NCBI GenBank assembly: GCA_017744355.1
Contig: JAGIBK010000005.1
Span: 386,790 to 450,789 of the forward strand
Reading direction: 5' to 3'
Length of the DNA stretch: 64,000 bases
From: a bacterium
Lineage (GTDB): Bacteria; Cyanobacteriota; Sericytochromatia; S15B-MN24; UBA4093
Under the pieces are notes generated by a model that did no database searches, was not told the DNA's origin, and saw only the letters and a program-made list of their open reading frames with translations. Position numbers and translations under genes: made by a program. Shown piece by piece: positions 48,976 through 57,009 of this stretch (position 1 is the first letter of the stretch; each line of letters begins with the position of its first letter).

Positions 48976-50115
48976 ATGTCCGCTTTGACGCAGACCGCTC
49001 ACAACGCCACCCAGGCGGAGAAGGACGGCCTCGACGAGAAGATGGTCTCCTCGCGCGTCCGCGTGTGGCGCCGCTTCCGCAAGCACAAGATGGCCATGGC
49101 GGCCGGCGCGGTGCTCATCGTCATGTACCTGGTGATGCTCTTCGCGAGCTTCATCGCCCCGTACACCGACGCCACCGAGCATCGCACCCTCTCGCTCGCG
49201 CCGCCCACTCCGATCCACGTCATGCACGAGGGCAAGTTCATCGGGCCCTTCGTCTACAACGCGGTCCGGCACTTCGACCCTGATACCCGGCTCATGAGCT
49301 ATCAGGAGGATCGGAGCAAGCCCTATCGCTTTCAGTTCTTCGCCAAGGGCGACCCCCACAAGCTGCTGTGGGTGATCCCGACCGATCGCCACCTGTTCGG
49401 GGTCGCGAAGCCCGGTAACGTCTTCCTGTTCGGTACCGACCAGATGGGTCGCGACCTGCTCTCGCGCATCCTGTACGGCTCGCGGGTGTCGCTGACCGTC
49501 GGCATCATCGCCATGGCGATCTACATCCCCATCGGTCTCACGGTGGGCGGCATCGCCGGGTACTTCGGCGGCTGGGTGGACAACACCTTGATGCGCATCG
49601 TCGAAGCCCTGATGGCCTTCCCCTCGTTCTACCTGCTCTTGGCGCTGTTCGCGGCGACCCAGAAGTGGGAGATTACCTCGTTCCAGCGCTACATCGTCAT
49701 CACGGCCATCCTGAGTTTGCTCGCGTGGACGGGCCTGGCCCGTGTCATCCGAGGCATGGTGCTCTCGATCAAGCAGAACGAGTACATCGAGGCCTCGAAG
49801 GCCGCCGGCGCCTCGTCCTGGTGGATCATCACCAAGCACGTCCTACCGCAGACCTCGACCTGGGTCATCATCAGCGCCTCGCTGTCGGTGCCGAGCTTCA
49901 TCCTGAGCGAGTCGGCGCTGTCCATGCTGGGCGTGGGCGTGCAGGAGCCCGCGGCGAGCTGGGGCAACATGCTCAACCAGGCGCTCGACATCCCGAGCTT
50001 GACGCTCTACCCCTGGCTGACCCTGCCCGGCTTCTTCATCACTATCGCGATCGTCGCCTTCAACTTCCTGGGCGACGGCCTGCGCGACGCGTTCGATACC
50101 AAGCGCCGGGTCTAA
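48976..50115 (+). CDS. Peptide ABC transporter permease, DppC/OppC type, with large insertion
   Basis: 379 residues, about 80 longer than standard DppC. The extra part (roughly residues 65-140: HEGKFIGPFVYNAVRHFDPDTRLMSYQEDRSKPYRFQFFAKGDPHKLLWVIPTDRHLFG) sits between the first and second membrane segments, outside the membrane, as in YejE-like permeases. Then GTDQMGRDLLSRILYGSRVSLTVGI and the EAA loop EYIEASKAAGASSWWIITKHVLPQ follow. Last gene of this importer. Confidence 0.92.
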   Translation: MSALTQTAHNATQAEKDGLDEKMVSSRVRVWRRFRKHKMAMAAGAVLIVMYLVMLFASFIAPYTDATEHRTLSLAPPTPIHVMHEGKFIGPFVYNAVRHFDPDTRLMSYQEDRSKPYRFQFFAKGDPHKLLWVIPTDRHLFGVAKPGNVFLFGTDQMGRDLLSRILYGSRVSLTVGIIAMAIYIPIGLTVGGIAGYFGGWVDNTLMRIVEALMAFPSFYLLLALFAATQKWEITSFQRYIVITAILSLLAWTGLARVIRGMVLSIKQNEYIEASKAAGASSWWIITKHVLPQTSTWVIISASLSVPSFILSESALSMLGVGVQEPAASWGNMLNQALDIPSLTLYPWLTLPGFFITIAIVAFNFLGDGLRDAFDTKRRV

Positions 50116-50195
50116 GAGACCAAGTTCTTCGGTCATTCGCCCCTCGATAACCCCTTCTTGCCTCCTTAGCATTGGAGGCAGGGAGGGGTTGCGTC

Positions 50196-50711
50196 ATGAA
50201 GGCACGTGCATGGGGTGCGCTACTCAGCCTGGGCTTGGGGGGGATGGTGCTCATCGCCTGCTCCGAGCCCGAGCCGACGACCTACGTCTTTCGCTCGGCT
50301 CCGCCGAAGGTGCCGACCGCGACGAACCAGGCCACCGTGAGCGTCGGGGTCCTGACGGGCAAGATCTTCCTCGCCGACAGCGAGGAGCTGGATCGCGCCA
50401 CGGGCCTGCCCAAAGGGTACCGGCTCCTCGACGGCGAGGCCAAGGTGTCGGTGCGGGTGACGGTCGATCTCAAGACGCGGACGCTGAATGGGACGGTGAA
50501 TGCCGGGAACTACCGGGTGACGGGGGTGCCCGTGGGGGTACCGGTCCAGGTGACGGCCGGGCGTACAGGGACGGTCTCCAAGACCCAGTCCTACGCCATG
50601 CCGCCCAACGGGCAGGGCCGCCTCGACTTCGTCTACGCGGGCGGCAAGGGCGATAGCTACCTGGTCGGGCCGCCGGCTTACGCGACGCCTGCGATCAAGG
50701 ATGGCAAATAG
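50196..50711 (+). CDS. Lipoprotein of unknown function
   Basis: 171 residues from the ATG at 50196, with GGGAGGGG upstream. Signal peptide with lipobox VLIAC. The mature part is beta-rich (VSVGVLTGKIFLADSEELDRATGLPKGYRLLDGEAKVSVRVTVDLKTRTLNGTVNAGNYRVTGVPVGVPVQVTAGRTG), recalling a carboxypeptidase-regulatory or Ig-like domain. Structured repeat B begins 5 bases after its stop. Confidence 0.65.
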   Translation: MKARAWGALLSLGLGGMVLIACSEPEPTTYVFRSAPPKVPTATNQATVSVGVLTGKIFLADSEELDRATGLPKGYRLLDGEAKVSVRVTVDLKTRTLNGTVNAGNYRVTGVPVGVPVQVTAGRTGTVSKTQSYAMPPNGQGRLDFVYAGGKGDSYLVGPPAYATPAIKDGK

Positions 50712-50715
50712 GGTT

Positions 50716-50795
50716 AGAGGGTCTGACAAGACTGTTCCATCAAGCCGCCCTCGGCGGCCAATGGCCGTCACATGCCTGGTTTTGTCAGATGCTCT
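50716..50795. repeat. Structured repeat, copy B
   Basis: Core TCTGACAAGAC (50722-50732) pairs with GTTTTGTCAGA (50779-50789); the stem extends through AGAG (50716-50719) and CTCT (50792-50795) with one mismatch. The inner hairpin GCCGCC-CTC-GGCGGC and the flanking ACTGTTCC and CATGCCTG match copy A at 42647-42724. The T-A pair of copy A changes to C-G here on both sides (TAAC/GTTA to TGAC/GTCA). It lies between convergent genes, a few bases from both stops. Confidence 0.85.
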
Positions 50796-51382
50796 TAGCG
50801 CGTGGGCGCGCCCAGGGAGTTGAGCAGCTCCGAGAGGTGCTGCTTGCTGGCTTCGTCGTTGGCGAGCAGCTGCGCTTTCGTCCACTCGGTGCGGGCTGCT
50901 TCGAGCTGGCCCTCGGAACGGAGGACGACCCCCAGGTTGAGGTGGGCCTGCAGGTGGTCGGGGTTCTTGGCGATGACGGCCTCGAAGGCCTGCTTGGCCT
51001 CGGCGGTGCGGCCCGAGTAGAAGAGGGCGGTGCCGTAGTCGACCCGGACGTTGTGCTCATCCGGCTGGATGGCGAGCGCGCGGGTGTAGGTCGCGGCGGC
51101 TTCGGGGTAGCGCTTGAGGTCGTAGTAGCTGTTGCCGAGGAGGGTGAGGATCGCGGCGTCCTTGGGGTTATCCTTGGCGGCGGCTTCGAGCTGGGGGAGC
51201 GCCTGGCCGATCGTATCCACGGGCTGCGGGCCCCGGTCGAAGATGCTCAGCAGCGGCACCAGCGACGAGATCAAGACGGCGAAGCCGAGGATACCGATGC
51301 CGACGCGCACCACCCAGTTGCGCTTCTTCTGGGGGATCTCCTCGTCGCGCTGGGGGGCACGCCGTACGACCTTCTGTTTCAA
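50795..51382 (-). CDS. Membrane-anchored TPR protein
   Basis: 195 residues, TTG start at 51382. A basic N-terminus and one membrane segment (VVRVGIGILGFAVLISSLVPLLSIF) precede about three and a half TPRs (DAAILTLLGNSYYDLKRYPEAAATYTRALAIQPDEHNVRVDYGTALFYSGRTAEAKQAFEAVIAKNPDHLQAHLNLGVVLRSEGQLEAARTEW). The TPRs face the periplasm or cytoplasm and should bind a protein partner. Its stop touches repeat B. Specific role unknown. Confidence 0.82.
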   Translation of the reverse strand: MKQKVVRRAPQRDEEIPQKKRNWVVRVGIGILGFAVLISSLVPLLSIFDRGPQPVDTIGQALPQLEAAAKDNPKDAAILTLLGNSYYDLKRYPEAAATYTRALAIQPDEHNVRVDYGTALFYSGRTAEAKQAFEAVIAKNPDHLQAHLNLGVVLRSEGQLEAARTEWTKAQLLANDEASKQHLSELLNSLGAPTR

Positions 51383-51473
51383 TTCCGTCTATCCCTGATA
51401 CCTGATGATGAGCGGTTCCGCGCCTATTCTACACGGCCGGACGCCGCTTGGCCACGCGGTTGTTCCCAAGAAG

Positions 51474-51499
51474 CAAGCTTTCCCTTAATATGCCGATAA
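51474..51499 (+). promoter_or_regulatory. Sigma-28-like promoter of the GDPD lipoprotein gene
   Basis: GCCGATAA (51492-51499) is an exact match to the sigma-28 -10. The -35 region GCAAGCTT (51473-51480) at 11 bp spacing matches TAAAGTTT at 5 of 8 places. The start codon is 33 bp downstream. Confidence 0.45.
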
Positions 51500-51532
51500 C
51501 CTAACAACGGATTCCTGGCCCTGGAGGTGCAC

Positions 51533-52528
51533 GTGCGCTCAGCCCCCCATCCCTCGCCGCGAAAGGCTCCCCTCGCGATCGCCATGCTGGCCGTATCGGT
51601 CCTGAGCGCCGCTTCGGGGCTGACAGGGTGCGGCGAGGGCCCCACGGGGGCACCGAGCGCGAACGGGGCGGCCTCCTTCGGGATCCTGGGCACGCTGCCC
51701 TACCACCGGATCGATCCCGTGCCGTTCGGGCCTGCACGCTTCCCTGCCTGGGTCGTCGCCCATCGCGGCTACTCGAGCCGCTACCCCGAGAACACCGTCG
51801 CCGCGGTTCGGGCTGCCGCCGAGTTCGGCGTGGATATGGTCGAGGTGGACGTGCAGCTCACCAAGGATCGCGAGCTGGTGGTCATGCACGACGCCAGCGT
51901 CGACCGGACCACCAACGGCAAGGGCAACGTCCGGGACCTGAAATTCGCGCAGATCCGCGCGCTGGATGCGGGGAGCAAGTTCAAGCCCGAGTTCGCGGGC
52001 GAAAAGGTCCCCACCCTGGACGAGGTCCTGGATGCGGTGCGGGGCAAGGCGATGCTCAACATCGAGGTGAAGGGCAAGCTGAACGCCGAGGAGCGCGCCT
52101 TCATGGCCGCCAAGGTCAACGAGGCGATCGAGCGCAAGCAGTATCTTTCGCACGTCCAGGTCATGTCCTTCGACAGCGCCTTCATGCAGGAGATGCGCCG
52201 GGTGAACCCGCGCGTCAGCTGCGCGCTGCTCGGCCTGGTGGACCCGCTCGACCATCGCCTCTCGAGGGCCACGAAGCTCAAGATGGACGGGCTCAACCTG
52301 ATGCTGGCCACGCTCGACTCGGGCGACGTGGAGCAGATCCAGAAGGCGGGCCTCAGGGTTCACGTCTGGACGGTCAACAAGCAGAAGACCATGCTCAAGG
52401 CCCTGGGGCGCGGGGTGAACGGCCTCATCACCAACTACCCGGAGGTGGCGATGGCCGCCATGGACTCCTACTTCAACGGCAAGCCCCTGCGCATGATGCA
52501 GGACGGCGAGGACGAGATCGAGTCCTAG
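51533..52528 (+). CDS. Glycerophosphodiester phosphodiesterase lipoprotein
   Basis: 331 residues from the GTG at 51533 (GGAGG 5 bases upstream; a GTG at 51527 is in frame). The signal peptide ends in lipobox GLTGC. The GDPD barrel has VVAHRGYSSRYPENTVAAVRAAAEFGVDMVEVDVQLTKDRELVVMHDASVDRTTNGKG, with the catalytic His-Arg and the Glu-Asp metal ligands intact, then NIEVKG and VHVWTVNKQ. It hydrolyses glycerophosphodiesters to glycerol-3-phosphate outside the cytoplasm. Normal length. Confidence 0.93.
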   Translation: MRSAPHPSPRKAPLAIAMLAVSVLSAASGLTGCGEGPTGAPSANGAASFGILGTLPYHRIDPVPFGPARFPAWVVAHRGYSSRYPENTVAAVRAAAEFGVDMVEVDVQLTKDRELVVMHDASVDRTTNGKGNVRDLKFAQIRALDAGSKFKPEFAGEKVPTLDEVLDAVRGKAMLNIEVKGKLNAEERAFMAAKVNEAIERKQYLSHVQVMSFDSAFMQEMRRVNPRVSCALLGLVDPLDHRLSRATKLKMDGLNLMLATLDSGDVEQIQKAGLRVHVWTVNKQKTMLKALGRGVNGLITNYPEVAMAAMDSYFNGKPLRMMQDGEDEIES

Positions 52529-53968
52529 CTACTGCGGCCGCTCCTTCTTGATGCTCGCCTGATAGGTGACGACCACCTCGCCGCCCGCCGGGACGGTGGG
52601 GGTGAACTTGGCCTGGGTGGTCGAGAGCTTCTCGAAGGGGATGGAGCTGCTGGTGATGGTCCAGTCGCCGTTCATCTGCTCGATCAACTCGACGGTGACG
52701 GGCACGTCCTGCTGGTTGCGCAGGGTGATGCGGTAGGCGACCTCCTGGCCCTGATCGGTCACCCGGTAGTCGGTCTGCACGCGCTTGGCGGTGACGTCGA
52801 AGGCCTCGCCGAGATCCAGGATGAGGTCCTGCTCCTTGGGGGTGTCGGGGATGCGCGGTTCGCCTGCGATCGCAAGTCGCCCCTGCGTATCGGGCGTGTA
52901 GACGGCGACCTTGCCGCGCGGGATGGGCAAGCCCAGGCCCGAGGCGCCGGTGTTCTTGATGGTGAGTCTGAGCCGCGCCTTCTGGGGCAGCTCGGGCTCG
53001 GTGATCCGGTAGAAGGCCACGGCGCTCTCGAACCGGTAGACCCGGGTGATGGCGACCCCGTCCCGGGTGCCGAGCTTGAGGCGCTCCTCGGCGCCACGCG
53101 CAAGCGTCAGGGGCTCGGGCAGGACGTACTGGTAGCGCGCGGCGTAGGGCTCGGCCGGGATGCTCTGGGCCGTGTCGGCATAGGCCCGGGCGCCGCCCGC
53201 GAGCATGGGAAGAGGGACGATGTGCTCCTTGCGGGTGACGTCGCCCGCGACGAGGGTCACCCGGGCGTTCCGATAGGCGGCGCCCGAACGGTTGGTGATG
53301 GCTGCCCAGTGGGTCCACTCGCCCCGGGTCTGGAGCCGGTCGGTGACGAGGGTGTACTCGCTCTGCCAGCCGAGCTGGTTGGCGACGTAGGAGGCGGTGG
53401 CGACGCCGCTCCAGGGGTTCGAGGGGGCGGCGATCCACTCCAGGGTGGGATCGGTCGCGAGATCCGGCCGGTCGGGCAGGGCGACCTTGCCGGGGGGCTC
53501 GGGGTAGATCGTGTCGCCGATCTTGTAGACGGGCCCCGTGTCGGTCATCAGCAGGGTGGCCTGAAGGGAGCCCGTGGCGTCCTTCGGGACGATCTCGACG
53601 ATGCTGCCGTGGTACTGCTCCAGCAGCTTGTCGCGCGTCTTGAGGTCGTAGCGGAAGCGCCGGGCGTCGACCCGCGCCGGGATCTGGAGATAGGCGTTGC
53701 GGTCGTCGGTCTGGGAGGGGACCCCGGGGAAGCGAACGATCTGGTCCCCTGACCCCAGGCTGACGGGCCGCGCGTCCGTGACGAGCGCCCAGCTGTCACC
53801 GTACAGGGTGAGCGCGAGGGTGGCCGAGGCGTGGGGGGCCTGCTGCACGGGCAGGCCCCCCCAGTTCATCGCGGCGACCCCCCACGCCAGGCCGGGGCCC
53901 TTGCAGCCAGCGAGGATGCTCAGGCTCGCAGCGACGCGGATTGCCGTTCCGAACGTCCGCTTCTTCAC
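52529..53968 (-). CDS. DUF4139-type lipoprotein
   Basis: 479 residues from the GTG at 53968 (AAGGAGGCGG upstream); longer in-frame readings are shadow. Signal peptide with lipobox SILAGC. TLALTLYGDSWALVTDARPVSLGSGDQIVRFPGVPSQTD and WIAAPSNPWSG, then VANQLGWQSEYTLVTDRLQTRGEWTHWAAITNRSGAAYRNARVTLVAGD, match the DUF4139 plan (a middle W..NYR/R-type strand domain), with VELIEQMNGDWTITSSS near the end. The function of this family is not known. It converges with the GDPD gene, both ending without a spacer. Confidence 0.75.
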   Translation of the reverse strand: MKKRTFGTAIRVAASLSILAGCKGPGLAWGVAAMNWGGLPVQQAPHASATLALTLYGDSWALVTDARPVSLGSGDQIVRFPGVPSQTDDRNAYLQIPARVDARRFRYDLKTRDKLLEQYHGSIVEIVPKDATGSLQATLLMTDTGPVYKIGDTIYPEPPGKVALPDRPDLATDPTLEWIAAPSNPWSGVATASYVANQLGWQSEYTLVTDRLQTRGEWTHWAAITNRSGAAYRNARVTLVAGDVTRKEHIVPLPMLAGGARAYADTAQSIPAEPYAARYQYVLPEPLTLARGAEERLKLGTRDGVAITRVYRFESAVAFYRITEPELPQKARLRLTIKNTGASGLGLPIPRGKVAVYTPDTQGRLAIAGEPRIPDTPKEQDLILDLGEAFDVTAKRVQTDYRVTDQGQEVAYRITLRNQQDVPVTVELIEQMNGDWTITSSSIPFEKLSTTQAKFTPTVPAGGEVVVTYQASIKKERPQ

Positions 53969-54124
53969 GGACCGCCTCCTTTTGCTCTTCGTGGACAAGC
54001 CCTGTTTTAGCTCGAAGCCCGTTGTCGGTAAACGGATGCTCTTTCGGCCCAAAGGCGCGGGGACCGCCGCGTGATGCGGCTTAGGGGCCCAATGGAGAAA
54101 AGCTTGGGGTTCTCTCGCAGGTGA

Positions 54125-54130
54125 TATAGT
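54125..54130 (+). promoter_or_regulatory. Probable -10 element of the AEC transporter gene
   Basis: TATAGT (54125-54130) in GTGATATAGT, 68 bp before the ATG. The -35 is weak. Confidence 0.35.
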
Positions 54131-54197
54131 TGAAAGGCGGCATGGCGCTCGGCGCCTGGGATTCAGCCGCCTCACCCGACGATGAAGGCCCCTGTCC

Positions 54198-55100
54198 ATG
54201 TGGAGTACCGCCCTGCTCTTCGCCCTGATGATCGCAGCCGGCTATGCGTTTCGCCGCCTGCGCCTCGTGGGCCCCGACGCGACCCGCGACATCAATCAGC
54301 TGGTCATCAACTTCTGCCTGCCCTTCCTGATCTTCCTCTCGCTGCACCGCGCCGTCCTGTCGTGGTCGTACGCGGTGATGCCTGCGATCGCCTGGTTTTC
54401 GATCCTGCTCGGCATCGGGATCGGCTGGGGGCTCGCCCGCTTGGGCGGCCTGTCCAGGTCCCAGGCAGGGGCCCTGATGCTCCTGATGTCGCTGGGCAAC
54501 ACGGCCTTCATCGGCTACCCAGTCCTCTCGGCGGTGTACGGTCTGGAGCACCTGACGCTCGGTATCTTCTACGACCAGCTCGGCATGTGGATCGCCCTCA
54601 ACACGGTGGGGATCGCGATCGCAAGCAGCGCCGGCGGCACCGCGGTCCGGCCGCGGGACCTGATGCGCAAGCTGCTCTCCTTCCCGCCGCTCTACGCGGT
54701 CATCCTGGGCTTTGCGCTGCACGGCCTCGCGATCCCCGGTTGGCTGGACGGAGCCATGCAGCGGATCGCCGACATGACGACCCCCCTCATCATGTTCTCG
54801 CTGGGGCTGGCCCTCAGGGCGAGCAACTGGCGCCAGGATTCGCGTCTGGTGGGGACGGTGGTGCTGGTGCGGCTCGTGCTCATCCCGCTCGTGGTCTGGG
54901 GGCTGGTCAAGGTCCTGGGCTTGCCGCCGACCTTCCAGCAGACGGCGGTGCTCCAGGCGGCCATGCCGACCATGCTGTCGTGCCTGACGCTGGCGGTGCT
55001 CTACGAGCTGGACGTGGTGCTCGTCGTGAACGGGCTGATGGCGACCATCTTCTGTAGCCTCGTGACGCTGCCCATCTGGTATCGCTTGCTGGCGCTTTGA
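54198..55100 (+). CDS. AEC-family transporter (auxin efflux carrier type)
   Basis: 300 residues with about ten membrane segments. AAGYAFRRLRLVGPDATRDINQLVINFCLPFLIFLSL and LLMSLGNTAFIGYPVLSAVYG are the AEC family motifs (NPA-like crossover), and IADMTTPLIMFSLGLALRAS is the conserved second half. Bacterial members move malonate, malate or other organic anions; the substrate here is unknown. Start ATG at 54198 fits the first membrane segment. Confidence 0.88.
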   Translation: MWSTALLFALMIAAGYAFRRLRLVGPDATRDINQLVINFCLPFLIFLSLHRAVLSWSYAVMPAIAWFSILLGIGIGWGLARLGGLSRSQAGALMLLMSLGNTAFIGYPVLSAVYGLEHLTLGIFYDQLGMWIALNTVGIAIASSAGGTAVRPRDLMRKLLSFPPLYAVILGFALHGLAIPGWLDGAMQRIADMTTPLIMFSLGLALRASNWRQDSRLVGTVVLVRLVLIPLVVWGLVKVLGLPPTFQQTAVLQAAMPTMLSCLTLAVLYELDVVLVVNGLMATIFCSLVTLPIWYRLLAL

Positions 55101-55238
55101 GTTAGCCGTCGCAAACTGTTAGGATGGTTGGATACCCGGCAAGACGGTTTCCGCAAGCCGCTCGTAGCGGCGCTTCGCGACTCTTGGCCGTACTTGTCGG
55201 GCCCCGTGCGATCCGTCCCACCCTCGAAGGAGCCCTTG

Positions 55239-55718
55239 ATGTCCGCCGCCGAAGACCGCGTCCGCTTTGCCCGTGAACTCCGCATGTCGGTGGGGGGCAT
55301 GTTCCTCACGGTCGTGCTCTACAGCGCGATCGTCGTCTGGCTGTGGAAGGTCGCACCCGTGCCGATGAACCGGACCCTCGAGATGCTCGAAGGGATCTTC
55401 CTGGTGGTGGCGAACGCCCTCTTGCTCGGAGGCTTCATCTACTGGCGCCGGCTCCCCTTCAAGAAGATGAAGGAGCTGCCCGCCCGCAAGTTCGGCAAGG
55501 CCGAGCGCGAGCCCGGGCCCACCCCGCGCGCCCTCGCCCTTCGCAAGCACACCTTCATCGTGGCGGCCATGCTGGAGGGCCCCGCGGTCCTCGGCCTGGT
55601 GCTGCACGCCATGGGGGCGCCCACTTCGCACTCGCTGACCTACATCGGCGCGAGTGCGCTCGGCGTGATCTGGCTCTGGCTCGCCATTCCTCGTAAGGCC
55701 CAAGAGGTGCTCGCTTGA
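55239..55718 (+). CDS. Small integral membrane protein of unknown function
   Basis: 159 residues from the ATG at 55239 (GAAGGAG upstream). Four membrane segments: MFLTVVLYSAIVVWLWK, MLEGIFLVVANALLLGGFIYW, FIVAAMLEGPAVLGLVLHAMG and SLTYIGASALGVIWLWLAIP. A basic cytoplasmic loop (RRLPFKKMKELPARKFGKAER) separates the pairs. Family not recognised. Its stop overlaps the TTG of sbcD (TTGA), so the two are coupled. Confidence 0.72.
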   Translation: MSAAEDRVRFARELRMSVGGMFLTVVLYSAIVVWLWKVAPVPMNRTLEMLEGIFLVVANALLLGGFIYWRRLPFKKMKELPARKFGKAEREPGPTPRALALRKHTFIVAAMLEGPAVLGLVLHAMGAPTSHSLTYIGASALGVIWLWLAIPRKAQEVLA

Positions 55719-57007
55719 GCCGCACGCTCAAGTTCCTGCACGTCGCCGACATCCACCTTGGCGCTACCCCGTACCACCACGAGGAGCGCAGCAAGGACTT
55801 CTTCCGTGCGCTGCACCACGTCGTCGTTCGCTACGGGGTGGAGGAGGGCGTGGACTTCGTGGTGGTCGCAGGCGACCTCTTCGACAAGCGCAACATCGAG
55901 CCGCGGGTCCTGACCCAGGCGACCGTCGTCTTCAAGGAGCTCAAGGAGGCGGGGATCCCCGTCTTCGCCATCGAGGGCAACCACGACCGTTCGGGGCATT
56001 CAAGCCAGGTCACCTGGCTGCGCTACCTCTCGGACTGGGGCTGGTTCCGCTTGCTGGAGCCCGCGCACCAGGAGGACGGCAGCATCGTGCTGCACCCCTG
56101 GAGCGACGAGGAGCATCACGGCGGCTACCTGGACTTCAAGGGCGTGCGGATCGTGGGCTCCAAGTGGTACGGTGCCACCACAGCCTCGGTGATCAAGCCT
56201 CTGGCCGATGCCATCGCGGCCTTGCCCGGCGACCCTTACACCCTCCTGATGTTCCACACGGGCCTGGACGGCTACCTGGACCACTACTCGGGGGGCGTCA
56301 CCCACCACCAGCTCAAGCCCTTCAAGGAAGCGGGCGTCAACTACCTGGCGCTCGGCCACATCCACAAGCGCTACGACGAGGGGGGCTGGATCTACAACCC
56401 CGGCAGCCTCGAAGCCGCCAACGTGGGCGAGTACCGCGAGGAGCGCGGCGCCTACCTGGTCGAGATCGATCCCGAGGCGCGCACCCACGTCGCCACCCAC
56501 ATCACCGACTATCCCTCGCGCCCCTTCCACCGCCTCAGGCTGGACGTGAGCCCCTTCGTCTCGCCCGAGGAGACGATGGAGGCGATCGAGGCGCACCTGA
56601 TCCGCGAGTGGCCGCGCTGCAAGCCCCAGTGGCCCACCGACGAGACGGTATCGAAGCCCGTGGTGGAGCTGACCCTGCACGGGACCCTGGGCTTCAAGCG
56701 TCACGAGCTGGACCTGGACGCGGTCGCTTCCCTCATCGTCAAGCACTGCGACCCGTTGCTGCCTCGCGTGAAGTACGACGCCATCCCGGCCGAGTACGCG
56801 GTGGCGCCGGGGGCGGCCATCGGGATGGACCGGAAGGAACTGGAGCGCCAGGTGGTCCAGGACCTGGTGAGCCGGGATGCGCGCTACCAGCCCAAGGCCG
56901 AGGCCTACGGCCAGGTCGTGCTCTCCTTGAAGCAGCAGGCGATCGCTGGGGCTCCCCCTGCCGAGATCGCGGCGTACCTGACCCAGACCCTGTCGGAGCT
57001 TTCGTAG
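55715..57007 (+). CDS. sbcD: DNA repair nuclease SbcD/Mre11
   Basis: 430 residues, TTG start coupled to the previous gene. Calcineurin-like phosphoesterase motifs in order: FLHVADIHLGA, VVVAGDLFDKRN, FAIEGNHDRSG, LLMFHTGLDG and LALGHIHKR, all with their metal-binding His, Asp and Asn. The C-terminal capping and SbcC-binding region follows from about residue 280. Together with SbcC it cuts hairpins and blocked DNA ends. sbcC starts 2 bp after the stop. Confidence 0.95.
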   Translation: MSRTLKFLHVADIHLGATPYHHEERSKDFFRALHHVVVRYGVEEGVDFVVVAGDLFDKRNIEPRVLTQATVVFKELKEAGIPVFAIEGNHDRSGHSSQVTWLRYLSDWGWFRLLEPAHQEDGSIVLHPWSDEEHHGGYLDFKGVRIVGSKWYGATTASVIKPLADAIAALPGDPYTLLMFHTGLDGYLDHYSGGVTHHQLKPFKEAGVNYLALGHIHKRYDEGGWIYNPGSLEAANVGEYREERGAYLVEIDPEARTHVATHITDYPSRPFHRLRLDVSPFVSPEETMEAIEAHLIREWPRCKPQWPTDETVSKPVVELTLHGTLGFKRHELDLDAVASLIVKHCDPLLPRVKYDAIPAEYAVAPGAAIGMDRKELERQVVQDLVSRDARYQPKAEAYGQVVLSLKQQAIAGAPPAEIAAYLTQTLSELS

Positions 57008-57009
57008 GC

